Origin: Romboutsia maritimum
GTDB lineage: Bacteria > Bacillota > Clostridia > Peptostreptococcales > Peptostreptococcaceae
DNA length: 64,000 nucleotides
Direction of reading: 5' to 3'
NCBI RefSeq assembly: GCF_002251085.2
Contig: NZ_NOJZ02000002.1
Coordinates: 1-64,000, forward strand
Shown: positions 18,630 to 28,234 of the stretch, one piece after another
How the letters are laid out: every line of letters begins with the position of its first letter
Position numbering within the stretch: the stretch's first letter is position 1
Made by a program: the position numbers and the translations under genes
The notes under the pieces: model-generated
Databases searched by the model: none
What the model was told of the DNA's origin: nothing
The model's input: the letters and a program-made list of their open reading frames with translations, nothing else

Positions 18630-19064
18630 TTATTCACTATCTAATTTACAGTTTAAACATAAGACAATTACATCACTTAAACTTTCTCTACCTAAATTTT
18701 TTTGTATATGATAAACATCTAAATTTTCACTTGAGCCACAAATAGAGCATTTATGATTACATTCAAATAAAACTTTCTCTTTAAATAATTTCCAATATAT
18801 TGAATTTAAATAATCTTCATAGTTTATTCGAAGACATGTTTCAAGAAAATTTATATAAGTAGTATCTAAATTCTCAGTAGATAATGTTGTATATTCTGGT
18901 TCAAAAAATTCACATGAATTAGTAGGTTTAGGACATATATTAAAAATTACACATTTTATATCATATTTATAATCACTATTAGGACCTTTTAAAGAAAGAT
19001 GAGAACAAAAAGAACAACAGTTTTTTGGTAGTTTTTCTTCTAACTCTTTAAGTTTATTATTCAT
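18630..19064 (-). CDS. Small HNH-nuclease-like protein with an N-terminal Cys cluster
   Basis: 144 residues. The C-terminal half has an HNH zinc-finger-nuclease pattern: CSICGSSENLDVYHIQKNLG, with the Cys pair, the conserved His, and a second pair in LCLNCK. The N-terminal half has CCSFCSHLSLKG, later CVIFNICPKPTNSCEFF, so at least six further Cys. Either a DNA nuclease or a zinc-binding relative is possible; catalytic competence is uncertain because the first His is within YHI rather than HHI. AGGAGG is before the ATG. Confidence 0.7.
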   Translation of the reverse strand: MNNKLKELEEKLPKNCCSFCSHLSLKGPNSDYKYDIKCVIFNICPKPTNSCEFFEPEYTTLSTENLDTTYINFLETCLRINYEDYLNSIYWKLFKEKVLFECNHKCSICGSSENLDVYHIQKNLGRESLSDVIVLCLNCKLDSE

Positions 19065-19253
19065 AATATAACCTCCTAGAGATTTGTACTATTGTCTAAA
19101 TTATAATAAAAGATTTATATATTTATATTAAATTTAGAAGGAAGCTAGAATATAAAAGTTTAATATTATAAAAAATATTAGTTAAAATTTTATAAATAAA
19201 TTAAAATGAAGGATTAAATTAATGAACAAAGTATTAAATTATAGGGTGATAAA

Positions 19254-20426
19254 ATGCAGTTTGATAATTTTGATAAAATTAAGAAAAATATAAATGAGGA
19301 ACTAGACAAAAGAATAGCTGAAAGAAATAAAAATTATTATATTAAGATGAAGTCATATAAAAAAGCTGATTTAAAAAAATATGATAAAAATTTATATATA
19401 ATAGAAAATGATATATCTATTAATTTTATGTCTATTAAGAATAAGGATATAAGAGATAAAAGCAAAATCAATAAAAATTTAAAAATAATAGAAAATAGTA
19501 AAATAGAGTATAATGAATTTATGATGTGTAAATTTGAAAACATTATTTTTGAAAATTGTACATTCTATGGAACTATATTTTCAAATTGCATATTAGAAAA
19601 TGTAACATTTAATAAATGTAAATTTTTTGATTCAACATATGCAATAGCTATTTTTAAGGAGAAAACTATATTTAAAAATTGTTATTTTAAAGAATGTTTA
19701 ATGGAAAACACTATATTTTTAGACAGTAAAATAGACAATACAAAATTTGTATTAACTAATTTAAGAAATTCAATTCTAAAAAAAGTATATATAAATGAAA
19801 TTAATATAATGGACTGCGATTTAAGAGCGTTTAAGATTGTGAATAGTGAGATAGAAAAACTAGAATTTGAAGATGATTTCTTAAGTAAATTAGATGAAAA
19901 TACTTTTATAGATAAAATAAGAATAGAAAATAATAATTATGAAAAAGTATCAAAGGTATATAGAAATATAGCATATAAATTTGAAAATAATAGATTATTA
20001 AATATGGCAGGTGAATATTATTTTTTATCTAAATGCACAGAGCATAAATCACTTAAAGGATTTAACAAAGTAAAATCATATATATTTTGGATTTTATGTG
20101 GATATGGAGAACGACCAACATATGCACTAATAACATCGATAGAAATAGTATTGATTTTTACAATTATGTATATGTTTTCAGGATTAGATATTAATGGTCA
20201 TACTATAAATTATAAGATGATAATTTTAAATGAATTACCTGTAAATAACTTGATTATAGATTTTATGAGAGCTTTTTATTTTAGCATAGTTACATTTACT
20301 ACAGTAGGTTATGGAGATATAATCCCAAAAGGATTTAGTGTATTTTTATCAGGGGTAGAAATGTTTTTAGGTGTAACAATGGTAGGTGTATGGACAGCTA
20401 CATTATCTAGAAAAATAACAAGATAA
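19254..20426 (+). CDS. Pentapeptide-repeat protein fused to a K+ channel pore
   Basis: A 390-residue fusion. After a basic N-terminal region come about 110 residues (95-205) of degenerate pentapeptide repeats such as FENCTF, FNKCKF and FKNCYF, rich in Phe, Asn and Cys. A linker then leads to two membrane segments (about 283-305 and 364-385) around the selectivity filter TTVGYGD (near 351), as in two-helix ion channels. The cytoplasmic repeat domain probably serves as a gating or interaction module, which is inference. GGGTGAT precedes the ATG. It has no obvious operon partner. Confidence 0.88.
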   Translation: MQFDNFDKIKKNINEELDKRIAERNKNYYIKMKSYKKADLKKYDKNLYIIENDISINFMSIKNKDIRDKSKINKNLKIIENSKIEYNEFMMCKFENIIFENCTFYGTIFSNCILENVTFNKCKFFDSTYAIAIFKEKTIFKNCYFKECLMENTIFLDSKIDNTKFVLTNLRNSILKKVYINEINIMDCDLRAFKIVNSEIEKLEFEDDFLSKLDENTFIDKIRIENNNYEKVSKVYRNIAYKFENNRLLNMAGEYYFLSKCTEHKSLKGFNKVKSYIFWILCGYGERPTYALITSIEIVLIFTIMYMFSGLDINGHTINYKMIILNELPVNNLIIDFMRAFYFSIVTFTTVGYGDIIPKGFSVFLSGVEMFLGVTMVGVWTATLSRKITR

Positions 20427-20583
20427 AGAAATACTTAAATATGATTTCATTAAAATTATGAAGATTAATGTAAAAAATATAAGTTAAAAATCAAAGAAAT
20501 TTAAATATAATTAGTATTTAGTAATTATATGTAGTATTGTATAATTTTATATATAACTAAATTAGAAAAAGGAAGTGGATATT

Positions 20584-22278
20584 TTGAAATTTTCAGAATT
20601 TGAATATAAAAGACCATCTTATAAAGATGTTAAATTACAACTGTTAGATTTATTAAATAATTTTAATAATGTATGTACATATAAGGAACAAAGTAAATTA
20701 ATAAGTGATATTAATATAATTAGAAATGATGTAGAAAGTATGTCAACAATTGCATCTATAAGATACAGTATAAACACATTAGACATATTTTATGAACAAG
20801 AAAGGGAATATTGGGATGAGTATTCACCTTTATATGAAGAATTGAATTCTTTATTTTATAAGGCCATAGTTAATTCTAAGTTTAAAGATGATATAAAAAA
20901 AGAATTTGGAAATCAATTCTTTAGTATTGCTCAATTTTCACTAAAATCATTTGATTCTAGTATAATACAAGAATTGCAAGAAGAAAATAAATTAAGCTCT
21001 GAGTATACAAAACTTTTAGCTTCAGCAAAAATATTATTTGAAGGAAAAGAAAGAAATTTATCTGGATTAGGAAAATTTATGTCATCTCAAAATAGAGATA
21101 TGAGAATAAAATCATCTAAAGCATATTATAGTTTTTTTGAAAAAAACGAAGATAAGTTTGATGAACTATTTGATAAATTAGTTAAGGTTAGAGATAAAAT
21201 AGCTAAAAAGCTTGGGTTTGAAAATTTTGTAGAATTAGGCTATATAAGAATGATGAGAACTGATTATGATGCAAATATGGTTGTTAAATTTAGAGAACAG
21301 GTAAAAGATTATATAGTTCCGTTAACTAAAGAGATTTATAAAAGACAAGAAAAAAGATTAAAGCTAAAGAATCTTAATTATGTAGATGAGAATTTTGAAT
21401 TTTCAACAGGTAATGCAACTCCAAAAGGAAATGCAGAGTATATTATTGAAAATGGAAAAAGAATGTACAGTGAATTATCCAAAGATACAAAAGAGTTCTT
21501 TGATTTTATGTTAGACAATGAACTTATGGACTTAGTAACTAAAAAAGGAAAATCAGCTGGAGGGTATTGTACATATATACCTAAGTATAAATCACCATTT
21601 ATATTTTCAAATTTTAATCAAACATCAGATGATATAGACGTACTTACACATGAAGCTGGGCATGCATTCCAATTATATATGTCAACTTATATTGAAATGC
21701 CAGAAATAAATTTCCCAACATACGAAAGTTGTGAGATACATTCTATGAGTATGGAATTTATCACATGGCCTTGGATGGATTTATTCTTCAAAGAAGATAC
21801 TGAAAAATATAAATATACACATATGTCTTCAGCAATTAAATTTATACCATATGGAATAGTAGTAGATGAGTTCCAACACTATATATATGAAAATCCAAAT
21901 ATGAGTAAAGAGGAAAGAAAACAAATATGGAGAAAACTTGAGAAAGTTTATCTTCCTCACAAAGACTATGAAGGCTGTGATTTTTTAGAAAAAGGTGGAT
22001 GGTGGTTTAAACAAGGTCATATATTTAAAAATCCATTTTATTATATAGATTATACACTAGCTCAAATATGTGCATTACAATTTTGGAAAAAGATAAGAGA
22101 AGATAAAGAAAATGGATGGAATGATTATATTAATATTTGTAAGGTAGGCGGAACTAAATCATTTTTAGAAATAGTAGATATAGGAAATCTTAAATCTCCT
22201 TTTGAAAAAGGATGTGTAGAGAGTGTTATAAGTACTATAAAAGAATGGTTAGATGAAATAAACGATTTTAATTTATAA
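20584..22278 (+). CDS. M3-family oligoendopeptidase
   Basis: A zinc metallopeptidase of about 564 residues in the PepF/M3 family, cytoplasmic, cleaving short peptides. The zinc site is THEAGHAFQLY (near residue 355) with the downstream Glu in YESCEIHSMSMEF. The TTG at 20584 gives the standard N-terminus MKFSEFEYKRP and has AAGGAAGTGG upstream; a GTG at 20575 lies inside this ribosome binding site. It is followed by trxB 33 bp later, but trxB has its own strong ribosome binding site. Confidence 0.92.
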   Translation: MKFSEFEYKRPSYKDVKLQLLDLLNNFNNVCTYKEQSKLISDINIIRNDVESMSTIASIRYSINTLDIFYEQEREYWDEYSPLYEELNSLFYKAIVNSKFKDDIKKEFGNQFFSIAQFSLKSFDSSIIQELQEENKLSSEYTKLLASAKILFEGKERNLSGLGKFMSSQNRDMRIKSSKAYYSFFEKNEDKFDELFDKLVKVRDKIAKKLGFENFVELGYIRMMRTDYDANMVVKFREQVKDYIVPLTKEIYKRQEKRLKLKNLNYVDENFEFSTGNATPKGNAEYIIENGKRMYSELSKDTKEFFDFMLDNELMDLVTKKGKSAGGYCTYIPKYKSPFIFSNFNQTSDDIDVLTHEAGHAFQLYMSTYIEMPEINFPTYESCEIHSMSMEFITWPWMDLFFKEDTEKYKYTHMSSAIKFIPYGIVVDEFQHYIYENPNMSKEERKQIWRKLEKVYLPHKDYEGCDFLEKGGWWFKQGHIFKNPFYYIDYTLAQICALQFWKKIREDKENGWNDYINICKVGGTKSFLEIVDIGNLKSPFEKGCVESVISTIKEWLDEINDFNL

Positions 22279-22311
22279 GAAATTATTTTAATACAGGGGG
22301 GAAGAGTCTGT

Positions 22312-23250
22312 ATGCATGAATTATACGATTTGATCATAATAGGTTCTGGACCTGCTGGTTTATCTGCTGCAATATATGGATCAAGGGCGAGATTGAAAAC
22401 ATTGGTAATTGAAAAAACTCAAATTGGAGGCCAAATTTTAAATACTTATGAAATAGAAAATTATCCAGGTGCTCAAGAATCTTTGACAGGAAAAAAATTA
22501 ATAAAAAGGATGATTGAACAAGCGAAGAGTTTTGGAGCAGAAATAATAAAAGATGAAATTTTAGAAGTAGAAATAATAAAAGATATAAAATTATTAAAAG
22601 GACAGAAAAAAGAATATAAATGTAAGACACTTATAATTGCAACAGGTACAACACCGAAAAAGTTAGGTATAAAAGGAGAGGAAGAATTTATATCAAAAGG
22701 TGTATCTTATTGTGCGATATGTGATGGAGACTTTTTTACAGATTTAGAAGTGTTCGTAGTTGGTGGGGGAGATAGTGCTGTAAAAGAAGCTATTTTCTTA
22801 ACTAAGTTTGCAAGAAAGGTAACTATCGTTTATAGAAATAGTAATCTGAAATGTACTAAAGTACTAGAAGAAAAATCACGTAAAAATGAAAAAATAAGCT
22901 TTTTATTTAATACTGTTATTGAAGAAATAAAGGGAGATGGTATTTTAGAATCTATATTTTTTAAGAATACTATAACAAATGAAGTTAATGAATACATTTG
23001 TAAAGAAGAAGATGGAACTATGGGATTATTTATATTTATTGGTAATAAACCTAAAACAGGTTTATTTAAGAATAAATTAGATATGGATTCAATAGGATAC
23101 ATAATAACAGACGAAAATATGAAGACTAGTATAGATGGAGTTTTTGCAGCAGGTGATTGTAGATCAAAGTCTGTGAGACAAGTAATAACTGCATCAAGTG
23201 ATGGAGCAATAGCAGCTATAATGGCAGATGAATTTATAGGAAATAAATAA
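22312..23250 (+). CDS. trxB: Thioredoxin-disulfide reductase
   Basis: FAD and NAD(P)H-dependent reductase of 312 residues. The FAD site is IIGSGPAGLSAA near the start, the redox-active pair is CAIC (near residue 133), the second dinucleotide site is VGGGDSAVKEA and the C-terminal motif FAAGDCRSK binds FAD. It reduces the thioredoxin encoded 20 bp downstream. GGGGGG precedes the ATG. The compact trxB-trxA pair is typical for amino-acid-fermenting clostridia, where it can also feed glycine or proline reductase. Confidence 0.95.
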   Translation: MHELYDLIIIGSGPAGLSAAIYGSRARLKTLVIEKTQIGGQILNTYEIENYPGAQESLTGKKLIKRMIEQAKSFGAEIIKDEILEVEIIKDIKLLKGQKKEYKCKTLIIATGTTPKKLGIKGEEEFISKGVSYCAICDGDFFTDLEVFVVGGGDSAVKEAIFLTKFARKVTIVYRNSNLKCTKVLEEKSRKNEKISFLFNTVIEEIKGDGILESIFFKNTITNEVNEYICKEEDGTMGLFIFIGNKPKTGLFKNKLDMDSIGYIITDENMKTSIDGVFAAGDCRSKSVRQVITASSDGAIAAIMADEFIGNK

Positions 23251-23270
23251 AATGGAGGAAAATCTAAAAG

Positions 23271-23588
23271 ATGGTTAGTGTTGATAAAGATACATTTGAA
23301 AGAGAAGTATTATCTAGCGAAGGTGTCGTAGCTGTTGATTTTTTAAGTCAAGCATGCGAGCCTTGCAAAAATTTATTGCCTGAAGTTGAAAAGTTAGCTG
23401 ACAAATATAAAGGAAAAATAAAATTTTGTAAGCTAGATACTACAAGGGCAAAAAGATTAGCCATAACGCAAAAGGTATTAGGACTTCCTACTGTAGCAAT
23501 ATATAAAAATGGTGAAAAAATAGATGAAGTAACTAAAGAAGATGCAACTATACAGAATATAGAAAATATGATTGAAAAATATATATAA
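23271..23588 (+). CDS. trxA: Thioredoxin with CEPC active site
   Basis: A 105-residue thioredoxin fold. The active site is ACEPCK instead of the usual WCGPCK, with the conserved cis-Pro in LGLPTVAIYKNG. Known Stickland-fermenting clostridia have similar departures from WCGPC in the thioredoxins that serve glycine reductase, so this may be the same specialised class; that is inference, as no grd genes are in view. GGAGG precedes the ATG and the gene follows trxB closely. Confidence 0.93.
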   Translation: MVSVDKDTFEREVLSSEGVVAVDFLSQACEPCKNLLPEVEKLADKYKGKIKFCKLDTTRAKRLAITQKVLGLPTVAIYKNGEKIDEVTKEDATIQNIENMIEKYI

Positions 23589-23633
23589 CAATTTAATAAT
23601 ACAAAAATAAGAAACTATTGGGAGGAAAATTAA

Positions 23634-24206
23634 ATGGAATTATTAAAAGAAAAGATATTAAAAGAAGGAAGCATAGTAGGCAATGATATATTAAAAGTTG
23701 ATAGTTTCTTAAATCATCAAATAGATGTAAGTTTTTTAAATGAAGTAGGAAAAGAATTTAAAAAAAGATTTAATGATGTGAAAATAGATAAAATACTTAC
23801 AATAGAAGCATCAGGAATAGCAATAGCATCAATAGCATCTCAATATTTTGGAAATGTACCAGTAGTTTTTGCTAAAAAATCAGAATCTAAAAATTTAGAT
23901 AAAGATGTATATGAAACAAATGTATATTCTTTTACAAAAGGAAAAGAATATAGTGTGAAGGTTTCTAAACGATATTTAAATGAAGGTGAAAATATATTAG
24001 TTTTAGATGACTTCCTAGCAAATGGAAGAGCAGCATTAGGTCTTAAAGATATAATAGATCAGGCAGGTGCTAATTTAATGGGTATAGGAATTGTTATAGA
24101 AAAAGGATTCCAAGAAGGTAGAGAACTTTTGCAAAAAAACAATATTAGATTAGAATCATTAGCTATATTAGAATCAATTGGAAATAATACTGTTAAATTT
24201 AGATAA
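23634..24206 (+). CDS. xpt: Xanthine phosphoribosyltransferase
   Basis: Purine salvage: xanthine plus PRPP to XMP, cytoplasmic. 190 residues with the family's conserved [10 protein letters not shown] and the PRPP-binding loop [14 protein letters not shown]. The N-terminus [13 protein letters not shown] is standard. The gene has GGGAGG before the ATG and only 45 bp separate it from trxA, so no purine riboswitch fits in front of it here, unlike many Firmicutes xpt genes. It may be read from the trxBA promoter. Confidence 0.93.
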   Translation: MELLKEKILKEGSIVGNDILKVDSFLNHQIDVSFLNEVGKEFKKRFNDVKIDKILTIEASGIAIASIASQYFGNVPVVFAKKSESKNLDKDVYETNVYSFTKGKEYSVKVSKRYLNEGENILVLDDFLANGRAALGLKDIIDQAGANLMGIGIVIEKGFQEGRELLQKNNIRLESLAILESIGNNTVKFR

Positions 24207-24361
24207 TAATATATAATTATGAACAAGGCTTGTTAAAATATAATAAAAAATTGTATAATATAAGCGGACTTTTTATTTTATATGATAAGGTATGTTATAA
24301 TTAGGAAGTCATATTTTAAATATATATATAAAACTTTAAATAAAAGGAGGTTTATAAAAAA

Positions 24362-25012
24362 ATGAGATTTTTTATAGACACAGCTAACGTAGAAGAAATA
24401 AGAGAAGCTAATGATTTAGGTGTAGTTTGTGGAGTTACTACAAACCCATCTTTAATAGCTAAAGAAGGAAGAGATTTTATAGAAGTAGTTAAAGAAATAA
24501 CGTCTATAGTAGATGGACCTATAAGTGCAGAAGTTATAAGCTTAGAGCATGAAAATATGGTTAAAGAAGCTGAAAAATTAAGTCAAATACATAAAAATAT
24601 AGTTATAAAAATACCTATGACAGCAGAAGGATTAAAAGCTACAAAAATACTTTCATCTAAAGGTATAAAAACTAACGTAACATTAATATTCTCAGCAGCA
24701 CAAGCACTTTTAGCAGCTAGAGCTGGAGCTACTTATGTAAGCCCATTCGTAGGAAGATTAGATGATATAGGACAAAATGGATTAGAATTAATAGAAGAAA
24801 TAGTTGATATATTTGATGTAAACGCAATAGAAACACAAGTAATAGTTGCAAGTGTAAGAAATCCAATACATGTAACACAAGCAGCTAGAATGGGAGCTGA
24901 TATAGCTACTGTTCCATTAAAAGTTATAAAACAAATGATGAAACATCCTTTAACAGATAAAGGAATAGAAAACTTTATAAAAGATTGGGAAGGCGCTTCA
25001 TTACAATTATAA
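24362..25012 (+). CDS. Transaldolase / fructose-6-phosphate aldolase-like
   Basis: A short class-I aldolase of 216 residues, the FSA/TalC size class. It starts [20 protein letters not shown], has [12 protein letters not shown], the Schiff-base Lys in [15 protein letters not shown] and [15 protein letters not shown]. The family includes both transaldolases of the pentose-phosphate route and true fructose-6-phosphate aldolases, and the sequence alone does not decide. AGGAGG lies before the ATG. The 155-bp stretch upstream contains A/T-rich promoter-like sequence but no recognised element. Confidence 0.92.
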   Translation: MRFFIDTANVEEIREANDLGVVCGVTTNPSLIAKEGRDFIEVVKEITSIVDGPISAEVISLEHENMVKEAEKLSQIHKNIVIKIPMTAEGLKATKILSSKGIKTNVTLIFSAAQALLAARAGATYVSPFVGRLDDIGQNGLELIEEIVDIFDVNAIETQVIVASVRNPIHVTQAARMGADIATVPLKVIKQMMKHPLTDKGIENFIKDWEGASLQL

Positions 25013-25023
25013 TAAAGTGTGAA

Positions 25024-25066
25024 AAAGAGTTGGAGAGTTACTAAAATGTAACTATCCAACTCTTTA
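25024..25066. terminator. Bidirectional terminator
   Basis: AAAGAGTTGGAGAGTTAC and its near-complement form a stem of about 18 bp, with a T-run on the + side and A-rich sequence on the other. It lies between the transaldolase and the convergent transporter gene. Confidence 0.85.
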
Positions 25067-25092
25067 TTATTTTAAGTGATGATTAGGTTATA

Positions 25093-26367
25093 TTATAATA
25101 CAGCTTCAATTTGAGATTCTTCAGAATAGAATTTATCTATATCTAATTCTTTTTCCATATTACTAACAACTAACGTACAAGCACAATCTCCCATTACATT
25201 AATTGTAGTTCTAGCCATATCTAATAATCTGTCAACTCCCATTATTAATCCTACACCCTCGATAGGAAGACCAACAGATGTTAAAACCATTGATAAAGTT
25301 ATCATACCAACTCCAGGAACTCCAGCAGTACCAACTGAAGCTAAAGTAGCTGTTAAAATTATAGTTAAAAGACTTCCGACACCTAAATGTATACCATATA
25401 TTTGGGAGATAAATATACAAGCAACACCTTGCATTATTGCAGTACCATCCATATTTATAGTTGCTCCTAAAGGTAAAGTAAATGAAGCAACAGAATTACT
25501 AACACCTATTTCTTCCATACTATCTATAGTTAAAGGAAGAGCTGCATTACTTGAAGCAGTTGAAAAAGTTACTGCAGCAACACCAGCAAATTTTCTTAAA
25601 AAAGGTTTTAATTTAAGTCCTGTAAAACATTTAATCATACCTAAATAAACAATTGATGCTTGTAAAAACAAAGCAAATAAAACAGCAAGCATGTATTTTA
25701 AAAGAGAAGCAACAGCTTCCAAACCTACTGTAGCAAATGTATTTGTTATTAAAGCAAATACACCAAAAGGTGCTAGTAGCATTATCATACTAACCATTTT
25801 CATACATATCTCATTAGCAGATTCAAATAAATTTCTTACTGGATCAGCTTTTTCACCAACTATACTCATTGCAGTACCTAATAATAAAGCAAAAACTATT
25901 ATTTGTAACATTTCACCACTAGCAAGTGATTGAATTGGGTTAGTTGGTATCATTGCAAGAATCATATCTACTAAAGGCTTACTTTCACCAATAGTTGTTT
26001 TTTGAGTTACTAAACCAGACATATCCAGTCCAACACCAGGATTAATTAATTTACCAACACCAAGAGCTAATGTTATAGCTAAGGCAGTAGTTAGTAAATA
26101 GAAACAAAAAGTTTTAACACCTATTCTACCTAGTTTTTTTATATCTCCCATAGAAGAAGAACCACAAACTAATGAAATAAATACTAAAGGAACTACTAAC
26201 ATTTTAATGGCACTTATAAATCCAGTCCCTAGTATTTTTAAAATCCCATCTAATAGAATTACATTTTTCAAAGTACCGTCGGGCATGTTTTTTATAAAGA
26301 ATCCAAATATTATACCTAAAAAAATTCCTATAAAAATCTTACTTGTTAATCCTAATTTTTTTTTCAA
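25093..26367 (-). CDS. Dicarboxylate/glutamate:cation symporter (DAACS)
   Basis: A membrane transporter of about 424 residues in the GltP/DctA family. Family motifs include the Ser-rich re-entrant loop FSTASSNAALPLTID, NMDGTAIMQG and DRLLDMARTTINVMGD, which bind substrate and Na+ or H+. Eight or so hydrophobic segments are visible. TTG 26367 is chosen because GAGGTGG ends 6 bp upstream; a GTG at 26376 is inside that ribosome binding site. The substrate may be glutamate, aspartate or a C4-dicarboxylate and cannot be fixed from the sequence. Confidence 0.92.
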   Translation of the reverse strand: MKKKLGLTSKIFIGIFLGIIFGFFIKNMPDGTLKNVILLDGILKILGTGFISAIKMLVVPLVFISLVCGSSSMGDIKKLGRIGVKTFCFYLLTTALAITLALGVGKLINPGVGLDMSGLVTQKTTIGESKPLVDMILAMIPTNPIQSLASGEMLQIIVFALLLGTAMSIVGEKADPVRNLFESANEICMKMVSMIMLLAPFGVFALITNTFATVGLEAVASLLKYMLAVLFALFLQASIVYLGMIKCFTGLKLKPFLRKFAGVAAVTFSTASSNAALPLTIDSMEEIGVSNSVASFTLPLGATINMDGTAIMQGVACIFISQIYGIHLGVGSLLTIILTATLASVGTAGVPGVGMITLSMVLTSVGLPIEGVGLIMGVDRLLDMARTTINVMGDCACTLVVSNMEKELDIDKFYSEESQIEAVL

Positions 26368-26376
26368 AAAAACCAC

Positions 26377-26725
26377 CTCTTTTATATATTTATATTAAAT
26401 TAATTATCACTACGATTTATTATTAGAACTAATATTATAATAGCATGAAATATTAGAAAAATGCAATAAAAAAAATAAAAAATTCAAAAATCAATTAAAA
26501 AACAATGGAAAAAATTCAAAAATACGACAAATATGCAAGTTGATAAAATGAAATTACATTCAAAGATAAGGATGATAAAAAGTTACACCTTTGTAATCTA
26601 AAGTAACAAGGGTGTAACTGTTATATGTAAAATCAATATGATAATATTTAAATATAGAAACACAAGACAAACAAAAAATAGAATTTATATAAATAATACA
26701 TATGATAAAAAAGGAAGGGATTAAA
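26377..26725 (+). other. Divergent intergenic region
   Basis: About 350 bp between the - strand transporter and the + strand secreted-protein gene. No coding sequence is visible. It holds an inverted repeat at 26581-26619 and otherwise A/T-rich promoter-like sequence. The last 20 bp contain the GGAAGGGA ribosome binding site for the secreted protein. Confidence 0.6.
26581..26619. repeat. 14-bp imperfect inverted repeat
   Basis: AGTTACACCTTTGT pairs with ACAAGGGTGTAACT with a single mismatch (a T-G pair in RNA), around an 11-nt spacer. No T-run follows, so it is not a terminator. It could be an operator or a 5' leader structure for the secreted-protein gene 107 bp downstream. Confidence 0.5.
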
Positions 26726-27319
26726 ATGAAAAGAGCAGTAAAAGCATTATCAATATTATGTGGAGGATTATTAATAATAAGTCCTTTAAATAGTACAAGC
26801 TTTGCAGAAGATTTAAATGATAGACCTAAAACACAAAAAGAAATAGTTCAAAGCACAGAAAGATTAGATACAAAAGAAGAACCAAAAGCTAATGAACAAA
26901 AAATAGATGAAGAAAAAGCAGTTATTAATGTAGTTAAGCCAGAAGTTGTACAAAATATTTCACAAGTAGAACAAATAGAAAATGTAGAAAAAGAACAACA
27001 AATTAAACAAGAAAATAATCAACCACAAGAAGTTATAAAACAAGAAGTTATAAAACAAGAAGATGAAAATAAAAGTACAGTTGAAGTTATAGAACAATTA
27101 AATTTAGAACAATCAAAAGAACTTTTAAAAATGCGTAATTCAAATGTTGAATATATTTATCAAGGAGATGAAAATACATTTGAAGTATTAAAAGAAAAAA
27201 ATCTTAGTGGATATGTATTTTTACCAAATGTTGATGGTGATTTAGGATATTTTGTAGATAAAAATACTACAAACATATATTACTTCCATCCAAGTGGATA
27301 TTTAGACCTAATTGTATAA
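26726..27319 (+). CDS. Secreted Glu/Gln/Lys-rich protein of unknown function
   Basis: About 197 residues. A clear signal peptide (MKRAVKALSILCGGLLIISP, cleavage near SFA-ED) is followed by about 100 residues of Glu, Gln, Lys and Val-rich sequence without predicted fold, including a short direct repeat QEVIKQEVIKQED. A C-terminal module of about 60 residues is rich in Tyr, Phe and Asp (GYVFLPNVDGDLGYFVDK). The ATG at 26726 follows GGAAGGGA; an ATG at 26702 lacks a site. I do not recognise the C-terminal module. A strong terminator follows. Confidence 0.75.
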   Translation: MKRAVKALSILCGGLLIISPLNSTSFAEDLNDRPKTQKEIVQSTERLDTKEEPKANEQKIDEEKAVINVVKPEVVQNISQVEQIENVEKEQQIKQENNQPQEVIKQEVIKQEDENKSTVEVIEQLNLEQSKELLKMRNSNVEYIYQGDENTFEVLKEKNLSGYVFLPNVDGDLGYFVDKNTTNIYYFHPSGYLDLIV

Positions 27320-27342
27320 TATAAATATAGATAAAAACCTAA

Positions 27343-27397
27343 CAAAAAGAAAGATACTGTGAAAACTATTAGTTTTAGCAGTATCTTTCTTTTTTAT
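27343..27397. terminator. Bidirectional terminator
   Basis: A 16-bp stem (AAAAAGAAAGATACTG) with an inner AAAACT/AGTTTT helix, followed by seven T. It separates the secreted-protein gene from the convergent deacetylase gene. Confidence 0.88.
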
Positions 27398-27424
27398 ATT
27401 TACAAGTTAAATATCTTATAAAAA

Positions 27425-28234
27425 TTATATATTAGGAGTGTGAAGTATTGCAGGAACTGATTTATCTAGAACTAAATTATCAAAAGATTTGTGGTCTGAT
27501 TTATAACCTATGCCTTCTCTATTTTCAGATTCATTTATAATTTTATATTGTTCACAAGCATTCTTAACTTTGTCATAATCCTCATTAGAATTAGATTTGT
27601 ATATGATTTTTTCACCCATAGGAATATCTGATTCAAATCCAGGTTTTATAAAATATTTTACATCTTTAATTTTTCCAGAATTATATAAGCTTTGTATAAC
27701 AGCACCATTTTTTAAATGTTGTAAGTGATCGTCCAATTTATAAGTATGTGCAACATGAGTTATATTTTTATATTTTTTTTCAAAATTAAGAGCAGTTCTT
27801 TCCATAAGATTAAAATCTGTAGTGTCAGATTTGTTTATATTTGATAAAATTGTTATGTTCTCTTTTTTTACACCTAATTTTTCAACAGAAGCTAAAAATT
27901 CTCTATTTCTATATTCAGTTTTTTCTTTTCTAGTTAGATTTTTGTATTTATCATACTTGTTGAATACAGATATACCAGAACCGTTAGATACTTGAACTAC
28001 AAATACATTATCTTGTCCTTTTTCTTTTATTGCTTCAACAATAGCACTCCCTGCCCATAAAACTTCGTCATCTTGGTGCTGAGGATAAAAGACAACATAA
28101 TCATTAAATTGCCTATTTATATAATTATTATAGCTACTAAAACCCATTGCAGCAAAAGATATGCTAATTACTAATGGAAGAGCAAAAGATTTTCTCAATA
28201 TATTATTGATTTTTAGTTTTTTATTTAAATTCAT
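27425..28234 (-). CDS. PIG-L family deacetylase, membrane-anchored or secreted
   Basis: A 269-residue LmbE/PIG-L-type protein, a zinc-dependent N-acetylglucosaminyl or related deacetylase fold. The zinc motif is PQHQDDEVLWAG, a variant of PHPDDE in which the first His follows Gln; a second site is HLQHLKN in KLDDHLQHLK. The N-terminus has a hydrophobic segment (about 17-33, FALPLVISISFAAMGF), a signal peptide or anchor, which places the enzyme outside the cytoplasm. The substrate is unknown; cell-wall or cell-surface glycan is plausible. AGGAG lies before the ATG. Confidence 0.85.
   Translation of the reverse strand: MNLNKKLKINNILRKSFALPLVISISFAAMGFSSYNNYINRQFNDYVVFYPQHQDDEVLWAGSAIVEAIKEKGQDNVFVVQVSNGSGISVFNKYDKYKNLTRKEKTEYRNREFLASVEKLGVKKENITILSNINKSDTTDFNLMERTALNFEKKYKNITHVAHTYKLDDHLQHLKNGAVIQSLYNSGKIKDVKYFIKPGFESDIPMGEKIIYKSNSNEDYDKVKNACEQYKIINESENREGIGYKSDHKSFDNLVLDKSVPAILHTPNI

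Noticed and set aside
23589..23633. Purine riboswitch before xpt
   Set aside because: Only 45 bp separate trxA and xpt, too short for the aptamer, and no conserved core is seen.
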